A DNA stretch of 64,000 nt. Source: Morchella semilibera (lineage: Eukaryota > Ascomycota > Pezizomycetes > Pezizales > Morchellaceae). The position numbers and the translations under genes are program-made. The stretch is from the NCBI GenBank assembly GCA_009192285.1, contig CM018604.1:2232001-2296000 (forward strand), written 5' to 3'. The notes under the pieces are model-generated. The model did not search any database, had not been told where the DNA came from, and saw only the letters and a list, made by a program, of their open reading frames with translations. This document shows, in pieces, positions 12,514 through 24,424 of this stretch (the stretch's first letter is position 1; the number at the start of each line of letters is the position of its first letter).

Positions 12514-15500
12514 CACTTAATGGTTTTTATTATTTACGCTACTTTGGTCTCCATCTCTCGCGTTGTCAATTTGTTTTCGCTTTTTTGGTATCGTTCGTTG
12601 CTACGTCAATGTCTGCATTTCTGGGCGCATTCTATTTGTTCGTTTCTTTCTACTTTTGTTTCTCTTCGCCAGCATCTCACTCAGCACCCAAATACTTCCT
12701 TTGTTTATACTATTATTACTTTTAAATTCAATATCTACACTTTTCATCAACCAACCAGTATTAATGTTCCATCAACGAACAAATATTATATTTCCATTCA
12801 AACCTTTTTTACCATGAAATTTGACAACAGCCCCCCAGTCGTAACATTAAGGACACACTTTCTCACGAGAGTCGTTATTATTCGGTGGTCTTCTACCCGA
12901 TGTTCTACGGAACTTTGACCGCCCCCGGCCGGGGCCCCACAACCCCGCCTACGTACCTAGTACACTTAGTACTGTCTCAATCAGAGTACCGTGGAGAAGA
13001 ATTTCATGCATTCGTGCCGGTGACGAGCTCAAGTGGAGACGATGATCATCGTTTGACAAGAAGGATCTATGTGATCCTCATGAGTTCATGTATTCAGAAA
13101 GTCTTCCCGCCCCCCTAGTTTCGTACTTTATCCAGTTTACCCGCTCAATCGAACGCGGCAAAGCGAAAAAAAAAAAAAAAAAAAGGAAAAGGAAAGGAAA
13201 AGGAAAAGGAAAAGGAAAAGAAAAAAAGAAAAAAAGAAAAAAAAGGAAAATAAAATAAAATAAATTAAGGTTATGCATGGCGAAGCTACCAGCTTCTTAG
13301 GTTGATTGGGCCAACGTTAAGAGCAAGGCTTTAGCCACTATCTACAGTTACTCCCCCCCACGCGCTGAGGTTGCTGAGGATCTATGACAAACTTTTTTTG
13401 CATCCACAGCTTCTAGGAGCCGCCGCGCGCGCCTGCAGCTCCACAGGTCCTGCTGACTACATATTCATTCTCGATTAATAATGGATAGGGAATCCACCCT
13501 AGCCCTTTTAGCTAAAGGAATTGTGCGCACAACTCCAAAAACAAACCCCCCTCGAGAATTGCGCCCTCGCAAAAGCCAACTACTTCCGATGCCGGTCATC
13601 TCAAGACAAAACATATCCCCATGAGCCTTTCAAACTCATACGACTAAGACTAGTGCCCACGAAAATGCCATTTTGACCTATTTATTTTGGTTCAACTATG
13701 GGTCACGCATGCCTGAGCCTTGCTGATCACATATCAGGTTTAGGGAACCTGGGACTATATCCCATCAAAAATAACGCGGGAGTATTTCTCCGCAGAGCCA
13801 AACTCGGCCAGCCGGCGCGGCGTCAATGATATGCGCAGCACCTCGAGTTTTCCCAAACCCATGAGTAAGCCGCATTTCTATACGTGAGGCAAACCAACTG
13901 GGTCCCGGGAAACGCTCCATAAGCTCGTATTTTGAGACATGTCCAATGGATTCATCAATTTTATATTATGACCACCTGGTTAGCTGCACCTCTCTGTTTC
14001 TGGTTGAATGAGGCTGATACTGGTTTTTACCCTTGGGCTAGGTAGATTACCTCCCCAGTAATTGTAACAAAACATGATTTCCCTGAAATAATGGTTTTTT
14101 TCGACCCGGTACGTCAATCTCTTTCTGGTACTAATGTTACACCTTTCCATACATACAATGTAATTAATTATTTGAAGTCGTCATATGTAGTTCTGGTGCT
14201 CACGTGATTACTGCAGGTGGGTAGGGTAAATTCCAGGAAACACTAGCTGCCAATGACCGACCAGCTTAGAAACAATTTCACCCAGGAAGCGAGAGGCGAG
14301 CATGATGTATTCTCTGGTATTTTTGGATACAACTGAATCAGTGGATGATGAGTACAAGGGTTGGAACACCCCACGCCATTATACTCGAGGAACCCGATTC
14401 CTAGCGGGAGCTTTGATATTTTGCGTTGGAAGCTCGCGGGATGTGATCACGCTGTTTAGGCCCGTATTTCGATCTTAACGGGATTCTGAAATGCATTTTT
14501 GTGTCTGGCTTGGCCCAGACTCACAGGAATATGTCTTATGGTTGGTTTGGGCCCAAACTCCCACGCACCAGGCGAAGTGTAATTGTGTGCACGTGGTTTT
14601 TGGGTTACAGTGCGTAGTAATATATATAACGCACAAGCACTAACGCACTAACATCCTCTTAACGGGCGTGGGGTAATTGTCATTCTCGAGATTCTATGTT
14701 GCGTTCAGCTGAGATCAGGGTTATGCATCACTTGAGGAGGACACAAATAGGTATAGGATTGGGTATACGCCATATGATATAGAGGCCCTGCAGAGTCGTT
14801 AAGAGATTGCGGGATATTTCGGACCGCATTGATTACTTGCATCCTCCCTCCGATTCCCAATCAATACTATCTGGCGGGTTGCCAACGCAATGGGTTCTCT
14901 CTAGCAAACCCATAGCGTTGGAGAGATCTACACATCCAAACCGTAATTCTATACTCGGGGCGTGAGCGACGTCAGGGTTATCAGGGGCCAATCAAGGCCA
15001 ATCACTCGCCAGCGACGGGCTGCCATGCATTCAGTGCATAATACATCCTTATGCTCCCTACCTCTACCTCGTGGCGGCCTGCAGAACCCCTGCCCGAGCC
15101 TGCCTATCGGGTGTTTACAAATAAGGCCCCACGGCAAGAAGCTAAGCTTTAAGCAGTGCAGATAAGCATAAAAGCTCCCCCGCGGAATACGTGCTTGGAT
15201 CTCCAGTGGAGGTGTCTCGGATGTCATGTGTGGGGTGTCCTCGAGGCAAATATATCACTCATCAGCTCGCGGCAGCCCCATATATACAGTACCTTGTGGT
15301 GAAGGCGAGATCGAGTGATATTACATGACAGGGATCTGGTTTTTTGTTTTTTTATTTGGCCCATTGATTACATAGTTCGATGTAGTTTGCTGTTAAGCCA
15401 GCTATTGTATGCAGCAGCAAGGCTAGATGTAGTCAACTGTACTCCTCCTCCTCGCCTTTCGCCCTATATATCAATTGGCCTACAGACCAAGGAACCTAGA

Positions 15501-15852
15501 TACAGGCAGCTTGGTTCGTACGCGTGCCGTACGGGCAAGCGCTGAAAAATGGAGAAGGAGACAAAAGCAAAACCCGTTGAAAGATCTTCAATATGTTAAA
15601 TTTCTTATTTCTCCTTCATGGATACATACTCAGTGAAAGCCCTACCCACGGACCCCTTTCCACCCGGAGTTACCATCCAGACGTATCCCTGTAGATATAA
15701 CCGTCGGCGGCCACGTCCTCTCTAGTGCACGCCGTACAACATGCTTAACGCACAAATCACGACTTGAAGAATAGATTCTCTGACTCAATCTGGAGCTGGT
15801 AGATGACATGTAATTATGATTGTGCCTAACTCTAATCATGCGCCATAATGTA
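12514..15852. other. Intergenic; pyrimidine-rich 3' region and polypurine tract
   Basis: T-rich sequence after the 11.9-kb gene (12514-12800) is probably its 3' untranslated region. A polypurine tract lies at about 13164-13262. The remainder shows no coding or repeat signal that I can support. Confidence 0.45.
13164..13262. repeat. Polypurine tract (A run plus GGAAAA repeats)
   Basis: An uninterrupted A run of about 19 is followed by tandem GGAAAA/GAAAAA units. Simple-sequence DNA; the open frame read across it on the reverse strand is meaningless. Confidence 0.85.
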
Positions 15853-15989
15853 CTCGGGGCAGGTAAAAGGTACCAGACAATAAAGGCTTTTGGTCCACCA
15901 ATGGGTGTGCATACTAGGCGAGGACTACTGCAAAAAAAAAAAAACAGAGACAAAACTTGCATTGCCCGGTACTATTTACCTGCCCCGAG
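15853..15989. mobile_element. MITE family M1, copy 1, 137 bp
   Basis: The left end is CTCGGGGCAGGTAAAAGGTA and the right end, read inward, CTCGGGGCAGGTAAATAGTA, with TA on both sides (15851-15852, 15990-15991). The interior contains an A run and no coding sequence. A diverged second copy lies at 27664-27792. Open frames reading across it (15820-16410) are spurious. Confidence 0.78.
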
Positions 15990-17062
15990 TACCTTCCCCA
16001 AGCCATGTTCCAGCAGCAAGGCATACATGCAAGACTCAACGTCCCCGCCCCTCTCCACCGCACGCGATACCAGTCCTCTCACTCCACCATCCTACAAACC
16101 GACGCAACAGACCTCCCAACACTCCCTAGCTAGCTCCAACCGCCAGAGCAGGAACACATGGCCCGCTCAGCAGCTAGGGGACGTACACACCCACTTTGGC
16201 AGTGAAGAGATTGATACAACCCCAACTGGTCACCACGGGAAGGCTATGCTGCACTTGATTGCGCCCCTTCCACAGGCTGGCTACATGTCGTCGATCTTCT
16301 TTGGCTTTTGCAGTCAGCTGGCTTTGGTCTCTGGGTGGGGGGCTGTGCGTCGGGCGATCGTGTCGTGGTACCGCCGCAAAGCTGGTAGAGATGGTCGATG
16401 GTGCCTTTAGTGGGGGTGAGGATGGTAGGATTGTTCCAAGATTGCGTGCGTTTTCAATGTCCTCTGATGTTAGCCTGTTGATTGAAAGCACCCTACACTT
16501 GGCCTGAAAAGATAGAGCAGTAGGGGCGTGTCTAGGCTTCAGTACCAGGAGGGCCTTTTGGTTTGCATAGAGTGACGTTTTCTATGTCGCTAGCTGAATT
16601 GAAAGTCATGTCTGATGGTAAGTACGTAGGTTCTGGCTATAGATGTAGAAACCACAGAACCTGATCTGATCCGCTAGGACCAACCACTTATTTGGTTGAG
16701 GAGCAGCTCGAGTTACTATCCTAACTCACATAAAAAAAGCAGGGGGGGGGGTTTCTTGTCGTGGGAATTAATGAGTACATGTACATACTTACTTACTGCG
16801 CCCTAATTTATGCCAGCCTTTAGACTGCATGTACAATCTGCGTGCAGCTATAACCGGACCTCTTTGAAGACCGAGGATCCAGGTATATAAGAATATTGCT
16901 GAAATGCTAGTGCATTACTATTGGCAGGTTATTCGGTTATTCTGTCATTAGAGAGTACTTATCAAGTGTCAGATTCCATGAGATAATAGGCACTTTGGAA
17001 GTGACGGTTGCGGGAGGCAAATTAGAGTTGACTGTTCCCCCCAGTCACCTACATGTACCTAA
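15990..17062. other. Intergenic, nothing recognised
   Basis: Moderate GC content, with open frames on both strands between 16000 and 16500 that lack any recognisable domain or splice structure. TACATGTA sites occur near 16771 and 17049. A small uncharacterised gene cannot be excluded at 16000-16500. Confidence 0.35.
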
Positions 17063-17070
17063 CTAACCAC

Positions 17071-17484
17071 TAGTGTGGTCCACGAGGCTGCTCGAGGCGA
17101 GCAGAGGCAAACGCTTGAGATGCCTCGGCCTTTAATTTGGGGGGGGCGCTTTGTTCTGCTCGAGCAACGGGATATGATGCCTCGAGGTGTTCGAGGCCGG
17201 CAATCGAGCAAATATGTGCTATTGATATAATGCCTCTCCCAATTAAGACATACAAAGGTGCTGATAATCTCACAATTGTTCCGAGGTACTCGTATATATA
17301 TACGTATACTCATTATGTATCTAGTAATAGTATGGTTACCTAAACCTCGAGCTGCTCAAGGCGAGCAGAAGGAGTTGCCTCGAGCATACTTGCCTCGTTG
17401 ACTTGCATGCATTGAGCTTATACCTCGAGGCATAGGCCTCGAGGCGAGGCCGGCCTCGGACGGGAATATCTCGTGGACGCACTG
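17071..17484. mobile_element. Non-autonomous hAT-type element, 414 bp, perfect 8-bp target duplication
   Basis: Flanked on both sides by CTAACCAC (17063-17070 and 17485-17492). The ends are inverted: TAGTGTGGTCCACGAG at the left and CAGTGCGTCCACGAG read inward from the right. Subterminal regions carry many CCTCGAG/GCCTCGAGGC-type palindromes, a feature of hAT transposase-binding arrays. An 8-bp duplication and CAGTG-like ends are typical of hAT. No transposase ORF, so it would move only in trans. The intact duplication suggests a fairly recent insertion. Confidence 0.82.
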
Positions 17485-17896
17485 CTAACCACACATGGAA
17501 GGCATGATTGGAGAGACTCCGTAGGTACATAGACGCTTGCTGTGAAATACCCTGGCAGGATATATATGAACTGCACACAGTGACGTATAGTAAACATCTC
17601 TGGCTGCGCGTATTATACACCCCCACTGTTAAAATTGACGGTTTCGGTAACCACCTTCAATGTGTAGCGAAGTGTAGGTTGTCGGTTTTGACATTGCACT
17701 TGGTGGATACTCTCTATTCTAGCTTGGGCGTGTAGTGTGGATGTGGATGGAAACATCGAGCTCGATCTATAGTAGCTGGTGGATACTATTGTCATGGTCG
17801 TCATTGATTACGGAACCTATCTGCTGTCAAATTACAGTACTGATTATATTATAAGGCTGTCTTGATGCTGCCTAGGATATAAGCACAGTTTAAAGT
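17485..17896. other. Intergenic, nothing recognised
   Basis: Short spacer between the hAT-type element and the heptamer minisatellite. No feature seen. Confidence 0.4.
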
Positions 17897-18339
17897 ATCT
17901 GTTTTTTTGTTTTCTGTTTTCTGTTTTCTGTTTTCTGTTTTCTGTTTTCTGTTTTCTGTTTTCTGTTTTCTAATTTCTAATTTCTGTTTTCTGTTTTCTG
18001 TTTTCCGCTTTATGTTTTCTGTTTTCTGTTTTGTTTTCTGTTTTCTGTTTTGTTTTCTGTTTTCTGTTTTGTTTTCTGTTTTCTGTTTTCTAACTTCCAA
18101 TTTCTGTCTTCTGTTTTCTGTTTTCTGTTTTCCGCTTTCTGTTTCCTGTTTCTGTTTTCTGTCTTGTTTTAATTTTCTGTTTTCTGTTTTCTGTTTTCTG
18201 TTTCCTGCCCTGCTTCCTACCTTCTGTCTTCTAATCTCTAACTCCTGTTTTCTGTTTTCCGCTTTCTGTTTTCTGTTTTCTTTTTTCCGCTTTCTGTTTT
18301 TCTGTTTCTTTTTTCTGTTTTCTGTTTTTTCTTTTTCCA
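17897..18339. repeat. Heptamer minisatellite (TTTTCTG)n, about 440 bp
   Basis: Tandem TTTTCTG units with variants such as TTTCCGC, TTCTAAT and CTGTTTTG. The period of seven gives open frames on both strands with periodic Phe/Cys/Leu or Lys/Gln/Asn/Arg. These frames have no start context and are not genes. Confidence 0.92.
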
Positions 18340-19031
18340 AATTCCAAAACCAGTTCCCCAACAGCCAACGGTAATACACAGAATCAATTGATCCTTATAG
18401 CCACATGTGGTAAAGCACATACATATATGTAGCCAGAGTAGAGTACATGCGCCAAGAAAAAAAACACCTGCATGCGCATGCAGGAACGTTATCTGTTTAT
18501 CTCGAAAACAAGCTTGGCGTCTCCGGTAACTACATGTACACACGATCGTGAGTCCGGGTTGTAGCTCATATCCAATAGAATGCATATATATGCTAGGGTG
18601 CCGTTTCCTGCGATCGATGGAAGTACACCGCATTGTCATTTCTCCCTTTTTTTGTATTAGTTTGTTTAAGGTACAAGACATTGCATAAACTATGGCGTAA
18701 TTGTCTGCAGTAGATCGACTGTTATGTTTGGGTTACTGGCGCAGATCGTCCATCCTGCATGCATAATGCGGTTTACTACATGTATATAATAAATAATTAA
18801 TTATAATAAGCAACCCCTCCCCTGAACTACACAAACCTCAGTACATCCCCGTACTCCAACAACCTCTGCTGTCGGATAGCCGCAGTGCTAGTCACGACCC
18901 ATCACTCGCACAACTTACAGCGAAACCTAACCATCAGGGTACCCGCGAATCTACAAGACCTCACCTCACCCCATCTACTTCAATCCCATCACCATTATCA
19001 TCGCACCTCTACATACACATACACATACACG
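18340..19031. other. Spacer and promoter region of the 19.0-kb gene
   Basis: AT-rich up to about 18800, then an abrupt rise in C content marks the edge of the GC island. TACATGTA sites lie near 18534 and 18777. The last 60 bases are a CA-rich leader (ACATACACATACAC). Confidence 0.4.
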
Positions 19032-19639
19032 ATGCCGCCATTCATAATCCAGCCGCCCTCCCCCACCGCCACAACCTGGTCATGGCCCTCCCCCGAACCA
19101 GAGCCCGAGCAACCCACGCCCACCACGCACCTACCCCTCCGCACCGCCGCCACCAAGCGCCGCGCGCAAGCCGAATCCCCACCCCCAGCCCTCGACCCCC
19201 ACCCCCCAGCAAGCGCCGCGCCGCCGCCACCAAGCACAACCGCGGCATCAAAGCGTCGCCCACGCCGAACCCAAGCGCGAAGCTGCTGCGCGCGGGCCCC
19301 GTCCCCACCAGGGCCGCGCCGGCCTGGTTCGAGAGCCCGTATGCGCCGGCGCCGGGGCGCAGGTTCGGCTCATACGCCGTCTACTACGCGTCCAGGGAGG
19401 AGTATGTTGCGGTCAACCGGCTCGACGGCGAGGAGGCGCGCGGCCGCGCCCAGGTCGCGCTGGGCGGCCGCCAGAGGGCTGTGGCGTGCGCGGCGGGGGA
19501 GGAGCGCGGCGTGGGGGACGCTGCGAGGTGTAGTTGGAGGCTTGGGAGGGTCATTGCGGAGTTGAGGATGGAGGCGAGGGGGCACGCGGGGGGGGCCGGG
19601 GGGGAGGGGGAGGGGGAGGGGGAGGGGGAGGGGTTGTGA
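19032..19639 (+). CDS. Hypothetical protein with a one-base frame break in a C run
   Basis: The ATG at 19032 follows a CA-rich leader. The first frame gives a Pro/Thr-rich, disordered N-terminus with KRR clusters that could be nuclear signals. From about 19208 the better coding frame is the next one (SKRRAAATKHNRGIK, then WFESPYAPAPGRRFGSYAVYY and a charged C-terminus), ending at 19639. The two frames meet at the C6 run 19202-19207; one extra C would make a single 202-residue protein. I read this as a likely assembly indel in one gene. Codons end overwhelmingly in C at the 5' side and G at the 3' side. The 3' end encodes a Gly-Glu repeat (GGGGAG units). No family recognised. Confidence 0.5.
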
Positions 19640-20799
19640 GGTGGTGGGGGTATATCTCACCGTCGCCATCGAGGAGAGGGGGGTTGCCATCTGTTTTTTT
19701 TTTTTTTTTTTTTGTATTACTAGCTCCCTGCCTCTCTCACGATGTTAGTATTCTTTTTTTTTTTTTTTTTTCTTTACTTACTTCTACTTCTCTTCTCTTC
19801 TTCTTGACCGCCGTGATGTCTCCCATGCACCACACCAAAATGTCGAGATAGCTACACACATACATACATAACCCAGCGTAGCATCAACTAAACCCCACTC
19901 AATTGATTCAATTGGCCTCCAGACCATCTCCTCACATACAAACGCCGCCGCAAACCCTAACCCTACCTCCTGGAGGAGGGAATTTGGGCAAGGGCAAACG
20001 CGATAGTTTATATGCATACACATGCCAAGGGTGGGGTGGTGGGGTGAGGTGGGGTGAGGTGGGGTGAGGTGGTTACTAAGCTCAGCTGTAGATGCATATT
20101 GTACGTACAAACCTCTTCTTTGCGCTGGGGGGAGAGCTCCTGTTGTAGCCAGGAACTATGGCTGGCTGTTTGATCGTAGGCTTCACACTCCTTCTTGATA
20201 CCTTGGGGTTCTGGCTAACGGCTGTGTGTGTAGTGGCCGTCAGAGGCGGGAAAGGAATGTGGCATTGGCACTTACTGTCGGACATCCTACATACATGTAT
20301 ATATGGCCCCGAGATGGATGCACCCGGCGCCAATTGCAACCCAGGGAACAGGAAGAGGTCTATTATGGATAGCCCCTATATACATACTTATATAGCCAGC
20401 TATTGGCCCCAGCCCGGTGCTTGCCAAATTGAAAGTCCCGGCTCAGCGAGGAATGCAATACACTCCTCCCTAGAACGCCGTAGAGACTTGGGAGGTCTAT
20501 ATATAAATCATGCACACCCGCTTCTACTGGCTACACAGATGGATATTTATATCGCCATATACATACATACAGATATCCACCTCATGATATATAGAAGAGG
20601 GAGGGGCTTCTTGTCTACATGTTTCCTATAGAACCTTTGGAACTGTGGATTAGTTAAATTAAATTGGGCAGTGGTTTTAGCAGGGAAGGGCAGACACCTA
20701 GAGCCCCCTCAGCCGTTGCTCGGGGACCCCCTCTATCAACTGCCAACTGTCAATGATATCAACATCACCAACACGAACATCATCATCACCACCACCACC
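19640..20799. other. Intergenic with poly-T tracts, telobox and G-rich decamer repeat
   Basis: Poly-T runs lie near 19694-19713 and 19754-19771. AACCCTAACCCTA sits at 19953-19965. About four GGGGTGAGGT-type units lie at 20034-20072 and may form G-quadruplexes. A TACATGTA site is near 20292. The last 50 bases are the ACC-rich leader of the F-box gene. Confidence 0.5.
20034..20072. repeat. G-rich decamer repeat
   Basis: Tandem GGGGTGAGGT units after a GGGGTGGT start. Clustered G runs could form a quadruplex on the + strand. Confidence 0.7.
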
Positions 20800-23473
20800 A
20801 TGGACTTCCCAATCCCCCGCACCCCCTCCCACTCCCCCTCCCCCTCCCCCCCTCCCACCGGCACCGCCGCCCCGCAAGTCCGCCCACCCACAACCCTCAA
20901 CTTCAAACCCCGAAACTTCGTCTACCCCCCCGGCGCCTCCCCACTCGAACACCTCCTCGCCCACCCCCCCCCTCACAACACTGCTAATGCAGCACCTGAC
21001 GACGCCAGCCCTGCTCAGCCTCTTCTGCACCTCCCACACCTCACGCAGCCATCTCTCCCAGCACCCCCGCCTCTTCACAAGCCTGATCCTCCTCCCGGAC
21101 GCCGCCGCCGCACGCTGGCACACCCGCGACGACGACACCCCCTTCCCCTGGCAGGCAGCAGTCGACGATGCAGCCCCCACGCGCCGCGTCAAGATCACAG
21201 AGACCGAGCGGAAGCTCCTGCTCGCGGTTTGCCTGGCGCGCTTCGTGGACGGCGTGCCGCGCCTGCAGCGCCTGTTTGTTGGGACGCAGGTGGGGAGCGC
21301 GCAGGTTGCGTGGCTGGCCCGTAGGGGGCGCGGCGCCGGCGCCGCGCCCGAGTATATTGCCGGTTTGCGGTCGCGGCATCTGGTTTGGTTGGTTAGGAGC
21401 TTGCCGCTGCCGGCGGGGAGGGGCCTCACGACGCTGGTGCTCGATGGCACGGCCGTCGAGACGCCGCATATGAAGGTCTTTTTGGAGGCCGTGGAGGGGA
21501 CGCTCCAGGGGTTGTCGGTCAGGATGTGTCCGAACCTGGAGTGTTGGTTGTGGGCTGAGTGGTGGTTGGAGGGCATCGAGGGCGGGAGGAGGATCGCGCT
21601 GAGGTGGATATGTGTATGTATTATATCTATATTCTCCAGCACGATGTCCTATACTAAATACAAAATCTAGATCTGGGGCTCCGGGAACACGCCGAACCAC
21701 ACATTCGACTTCACCCTCGCCCCCTCCGCCCTCGAGCCGCTCCCGCCGCACCCAGACGACCCGCCGCTCCCCGCCACCGACCCAAACCCCGACCCAGCGA
21801 CCTGGGCGCCCAAGCCAAGCCCATTCGCCAACCTGCTCCCGCTGCGCTTCCACCTGCAGCACACGCTGCCGCTGCTTCCGGCCATGAGCCTGCCGCGCGG
21901 CCCGCGCGCGACGGGCACAAACGAGCTGGTGCGCACCATCCAGGCGCAGTACCGCCAGGGCCGGACCCAGCGCGGATGGTTCGCGCCCGCGTATCCGCTC
22001 GGCGAGCCGCACCCGCTCGTCGCGTTCATGGCCGTGGCGCGCTTCCTCGGCGTCGCCACGGACGTGGCCCTGTGTGTGGGCAGGGAGAGGTGTTACTCGT
22101 TTGTGGACGGGGCGCGGCCGCGGCTGGGGGCGGCGCCCGGCGGCGAGGATGTGCCGCGGAGCGCGAGGGTCTTGGTGGTTGACCGGCGCACGGGGAGGAT
22201 GGTGCCGTATTGCTTCTCTGAAGGCTCTGCGGAGGAGGAGATCCAGCACACGCATAGCGTGGCGGAGGTGGGCGCGAGGAGGAGGGACGGCGGCACGGTG
22301 TGCCAGAATTGCGGGCTGTGGGAGGATGAGCTGAGTCCGGTGGAGCTGCGCGGGGAGGGCGAGGTGCAGGAGTATGGCGGTATCCGGTTCGGGCCCGCCG
22401 TGGGCGTCGGACGCATCGGTGTCGGGTCGTGCTGCGCCGACTGCGTGAGGGAGATGACCTGCGCGGGGTGTAATAGGTACCCCCCCCCTTTTCCCCTTCC
22501 AGCTCCCTCACTAACACACACAACCAGCTTCTTCTGCCCCTCGTGCACCTTCAAGCCTCCCGCCGGCACCGCGCCCAACCCGCTAGCCGCGGACCCCCCG
22601 GGCCCGAACCACCTAAAGTGGACGTGCCCGCAGCGCCGGCACGGGCCCTTCTGCCGCGACTGCGAGGACGGCGAGGGCAGGTCGCACATGACGTGCATCG
22701 ACTGCCACGGGTCCATCTGCTACGGCTGCCACGGGCCCGCGGGCACCACCGTCTCCTCGAGCCTGTACACGCAGCACGGGTGGACGCCGGCGGAGGAGCG
22801 GGAGCGCTTCGGCGTCGTGGGCGACATTGGCGAGTGGGAGATCGGCGCATATAGAGGGTGGGGCGGGGAGGGCGCTGACGGAGCGCAGCCAGAGACCGAG
22901 AATGGGGGTGGAGTGCAGCCGCCCGAGTACGAGCCCGAGTCATACGGGAGCATCATGGCCACCGTCCTCTCCTCGCTCCCGCGCCCACCGCCGCCGCCAC
23001 CACCACCACCGCCACCACCGCCACAAGACCTGAACCCCCCATGCGACCCCCACCGGCGCCTCTGCGAAACGCGCATCTGGGAGGAGTGCGCGCGCTGCGG
23101 AGTAGGCGCGTGCGCGGGCTGCCTCGGGTACGAGGAGGACTACCGTCTCCCCGGCGCCGCAGCGCCGCACCCGTACGCGCTGGAGCCCGAGTACCGCTCG
23201 TGCAGCGGCGGGTGCGGGAGGAGGTTCTGCTGCTCGTGCTTGCGCGCGCCCGGGGGGGGCGAGCTGGTGTGTGCGGCGCGATGGGGGGGGGAGGGCGGGC
23301 GAGTGTGTGGTGCTGTGCTGTGTGAGGGGTGTCAGCTCGCGGAGATGGTGCGGAGGCCGACGGTGTGGTTGGGGGGGGAGGGGGAGGAGGAGAGGGTGTG
23401 GGCGGATGATGAGGCGGGGGTGTGGGTTTGTGGGCGGTGTGAGGTGGGGGTGAGGCCGCCGGGGGGTGGGTAG
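20800..23473 (+). CDS. F-box-like, cysteine-rich (multi-zinc-finger) protein
   Basis: Proposed exons 20800-21613, 21671-22476 and 22528-23473. Intron 1 has donor GTATGT and acceptor CTAG. Intron 2 is 51 nt with donor GTACCC, branch CTAAC and acceptor CAG; it is a multiple of three, so the frame also reads through it. The N-terminal 70 residues are Pro-rich and contain NFVYPPGASPLEHLL. This continues as an F-box-like helix set (LLMQHLTTPALLSLF, then HLSQHPRLFTSLIL) only if one C is removed from the C9 run at 20964-20972. The middle resembles a leucine-rich region. The C-terminal half has many Cys pairs (CQNCG, CCADC, CAGC, FFCPSC, CIDCHGSICYGCHG, CARCGVGACAGC, CSGGC..FCCSC) separated by a poly-Pro run, suggesting several zinc sites of RING/IBR or similar type. 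About 854 residues. A ubiquitin-ligase role is inference. Codon use is extremely GC-rich. Confidence 0.68.
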
Positions 23474-23838
23474 TTGGTATTTTTTATTCTTGTATTTTTA
23501 TCTTTATTTTTATTCTTGCTGTTATTTGTATTTTTATTATTATTATTATTATTTGTATTTTTATTATTATTGTTGTTATTCTTACTATTCTTACTATTCT
23601 TATTCTTATTATTCTTATTATATATATATTATTCTAGATCTTACTATTCTTATTATTCCTATTATTCCTATTATTCCTATTATTCTTACTATTCTTAGTA
23701 TTCTTACTATTCTTACTATTCCTATTATTCCTATTATTCCTACTACCCTACTATTCTCATTATTCCTACTACCCCTACTATTCTCATTATTCCCACTACC
23801 CCTACTACCCCTACTACCCCTATTACTCCTATCACGGC
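23474..23838. repeat. Pyrimidine/AT tandem repeats (TATTCT, TATTCC, TATTAT units)
   Basis: Irregular 6-9 bp units such as TTACTATTC and CTATTATTC run for about 350 bp directly after the F-box gene stop and change to CCCCTACTA units at the end. Part may be transcribed as 3' untranslated region. Long Tyr/Ser/Ile open frames through it are repeat artefacts. Confidence 0.85.
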
Positions 23839-24243
23839 AAGGCCCAAAACAACACCTTCATGTCCAACACGAGCATCTGATCCAGTCCTTACTGCGAGGC
23901 TACCTCTTAGATATGTCGAAGGGGTATGTCAGCTCGGTATACACCCGTGACAGTAGTCGGCTGGGTGCGTTTAAGCCCCGACCAGTCTCGACACCACCAC
24001 ATACGGGCGCCCTGCTAGCACTAACACTATACCTCCAAAACCCCCACATGGACCACCCGTTGTAGCGCCCTCCAGTTTTCATGCCTCCTATAGTGCAATA
24101 AAACCGCCGCCCACGGCCCCAGCCGCCCACAACACAACCCCACCCCACAGCTTGGATCTCTACCCCGCCGCGCCGCCACAGTGCGGCCATGGCTCCGAAC
24201 CCCCAGCTAGCCACCCCCTCCATGGCAGCGGAGAGAAGCCACC

Positions 24244-24424
24244 GACCCGTCAAACATCCAAGGGCAAGACACTGGGAGTATACAAGAAACCCGGGGAGTA
24301 AGATACCGTGGCAGGGTTAGTGTTAAGCAATAAGTGGCAGAAACAAGTCCGCCCCCCCCCCTCTATATGGGACACACCCAGAGTGTCGCGGTTGTAAACA
24401 TCGGCCCGGTTTTATTAAACACGG
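24244..24424 (+). repeat. Dispersed repeat R1, copy 2 (GC-rich)
   Basis: Collinear with 4121-4374 (GTCAAACATCCAAGGGCAAG, then GTGGCAGGGTTAG, GCAGAAACAAGTCCG with a C run, and TTAAACACGG). It lacks about 70 bp present in copy 1. C/G is retained where copy 1 has T/A at many sites. Confidence 0.65.

Noticed and set aside
15820-16410. Forward open frame of 196 codons
   Set aside because: It reads straight through the M1 MITE and its A run, so at least the 5' half is not a gene.
17849-18379. Lys/Gln/Asn/Arg-rich reverse frame of 176 codons and a Phe/Leu/Ser forward frame
   Set aside because: Both are translations of the heptamer minisatellite; the periodicity comes from the 7-bp unit.
20698-22255. 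Long reverse-strand open frames (314 and 404 codons) opposite the F-box gene
   Set aside because: They are shadows of GC-rich coding sequence, where stop codons are rare in every frame. They lack introns, domains and a plausible start context; the forward frame has F-box and Cys motifs.
23466-24065. 199-codon Tyr/Ile/Leu-rich forward frame after the F-box gene
   Set aside because: It translates the TATTCT/TATTCC simple repeats.
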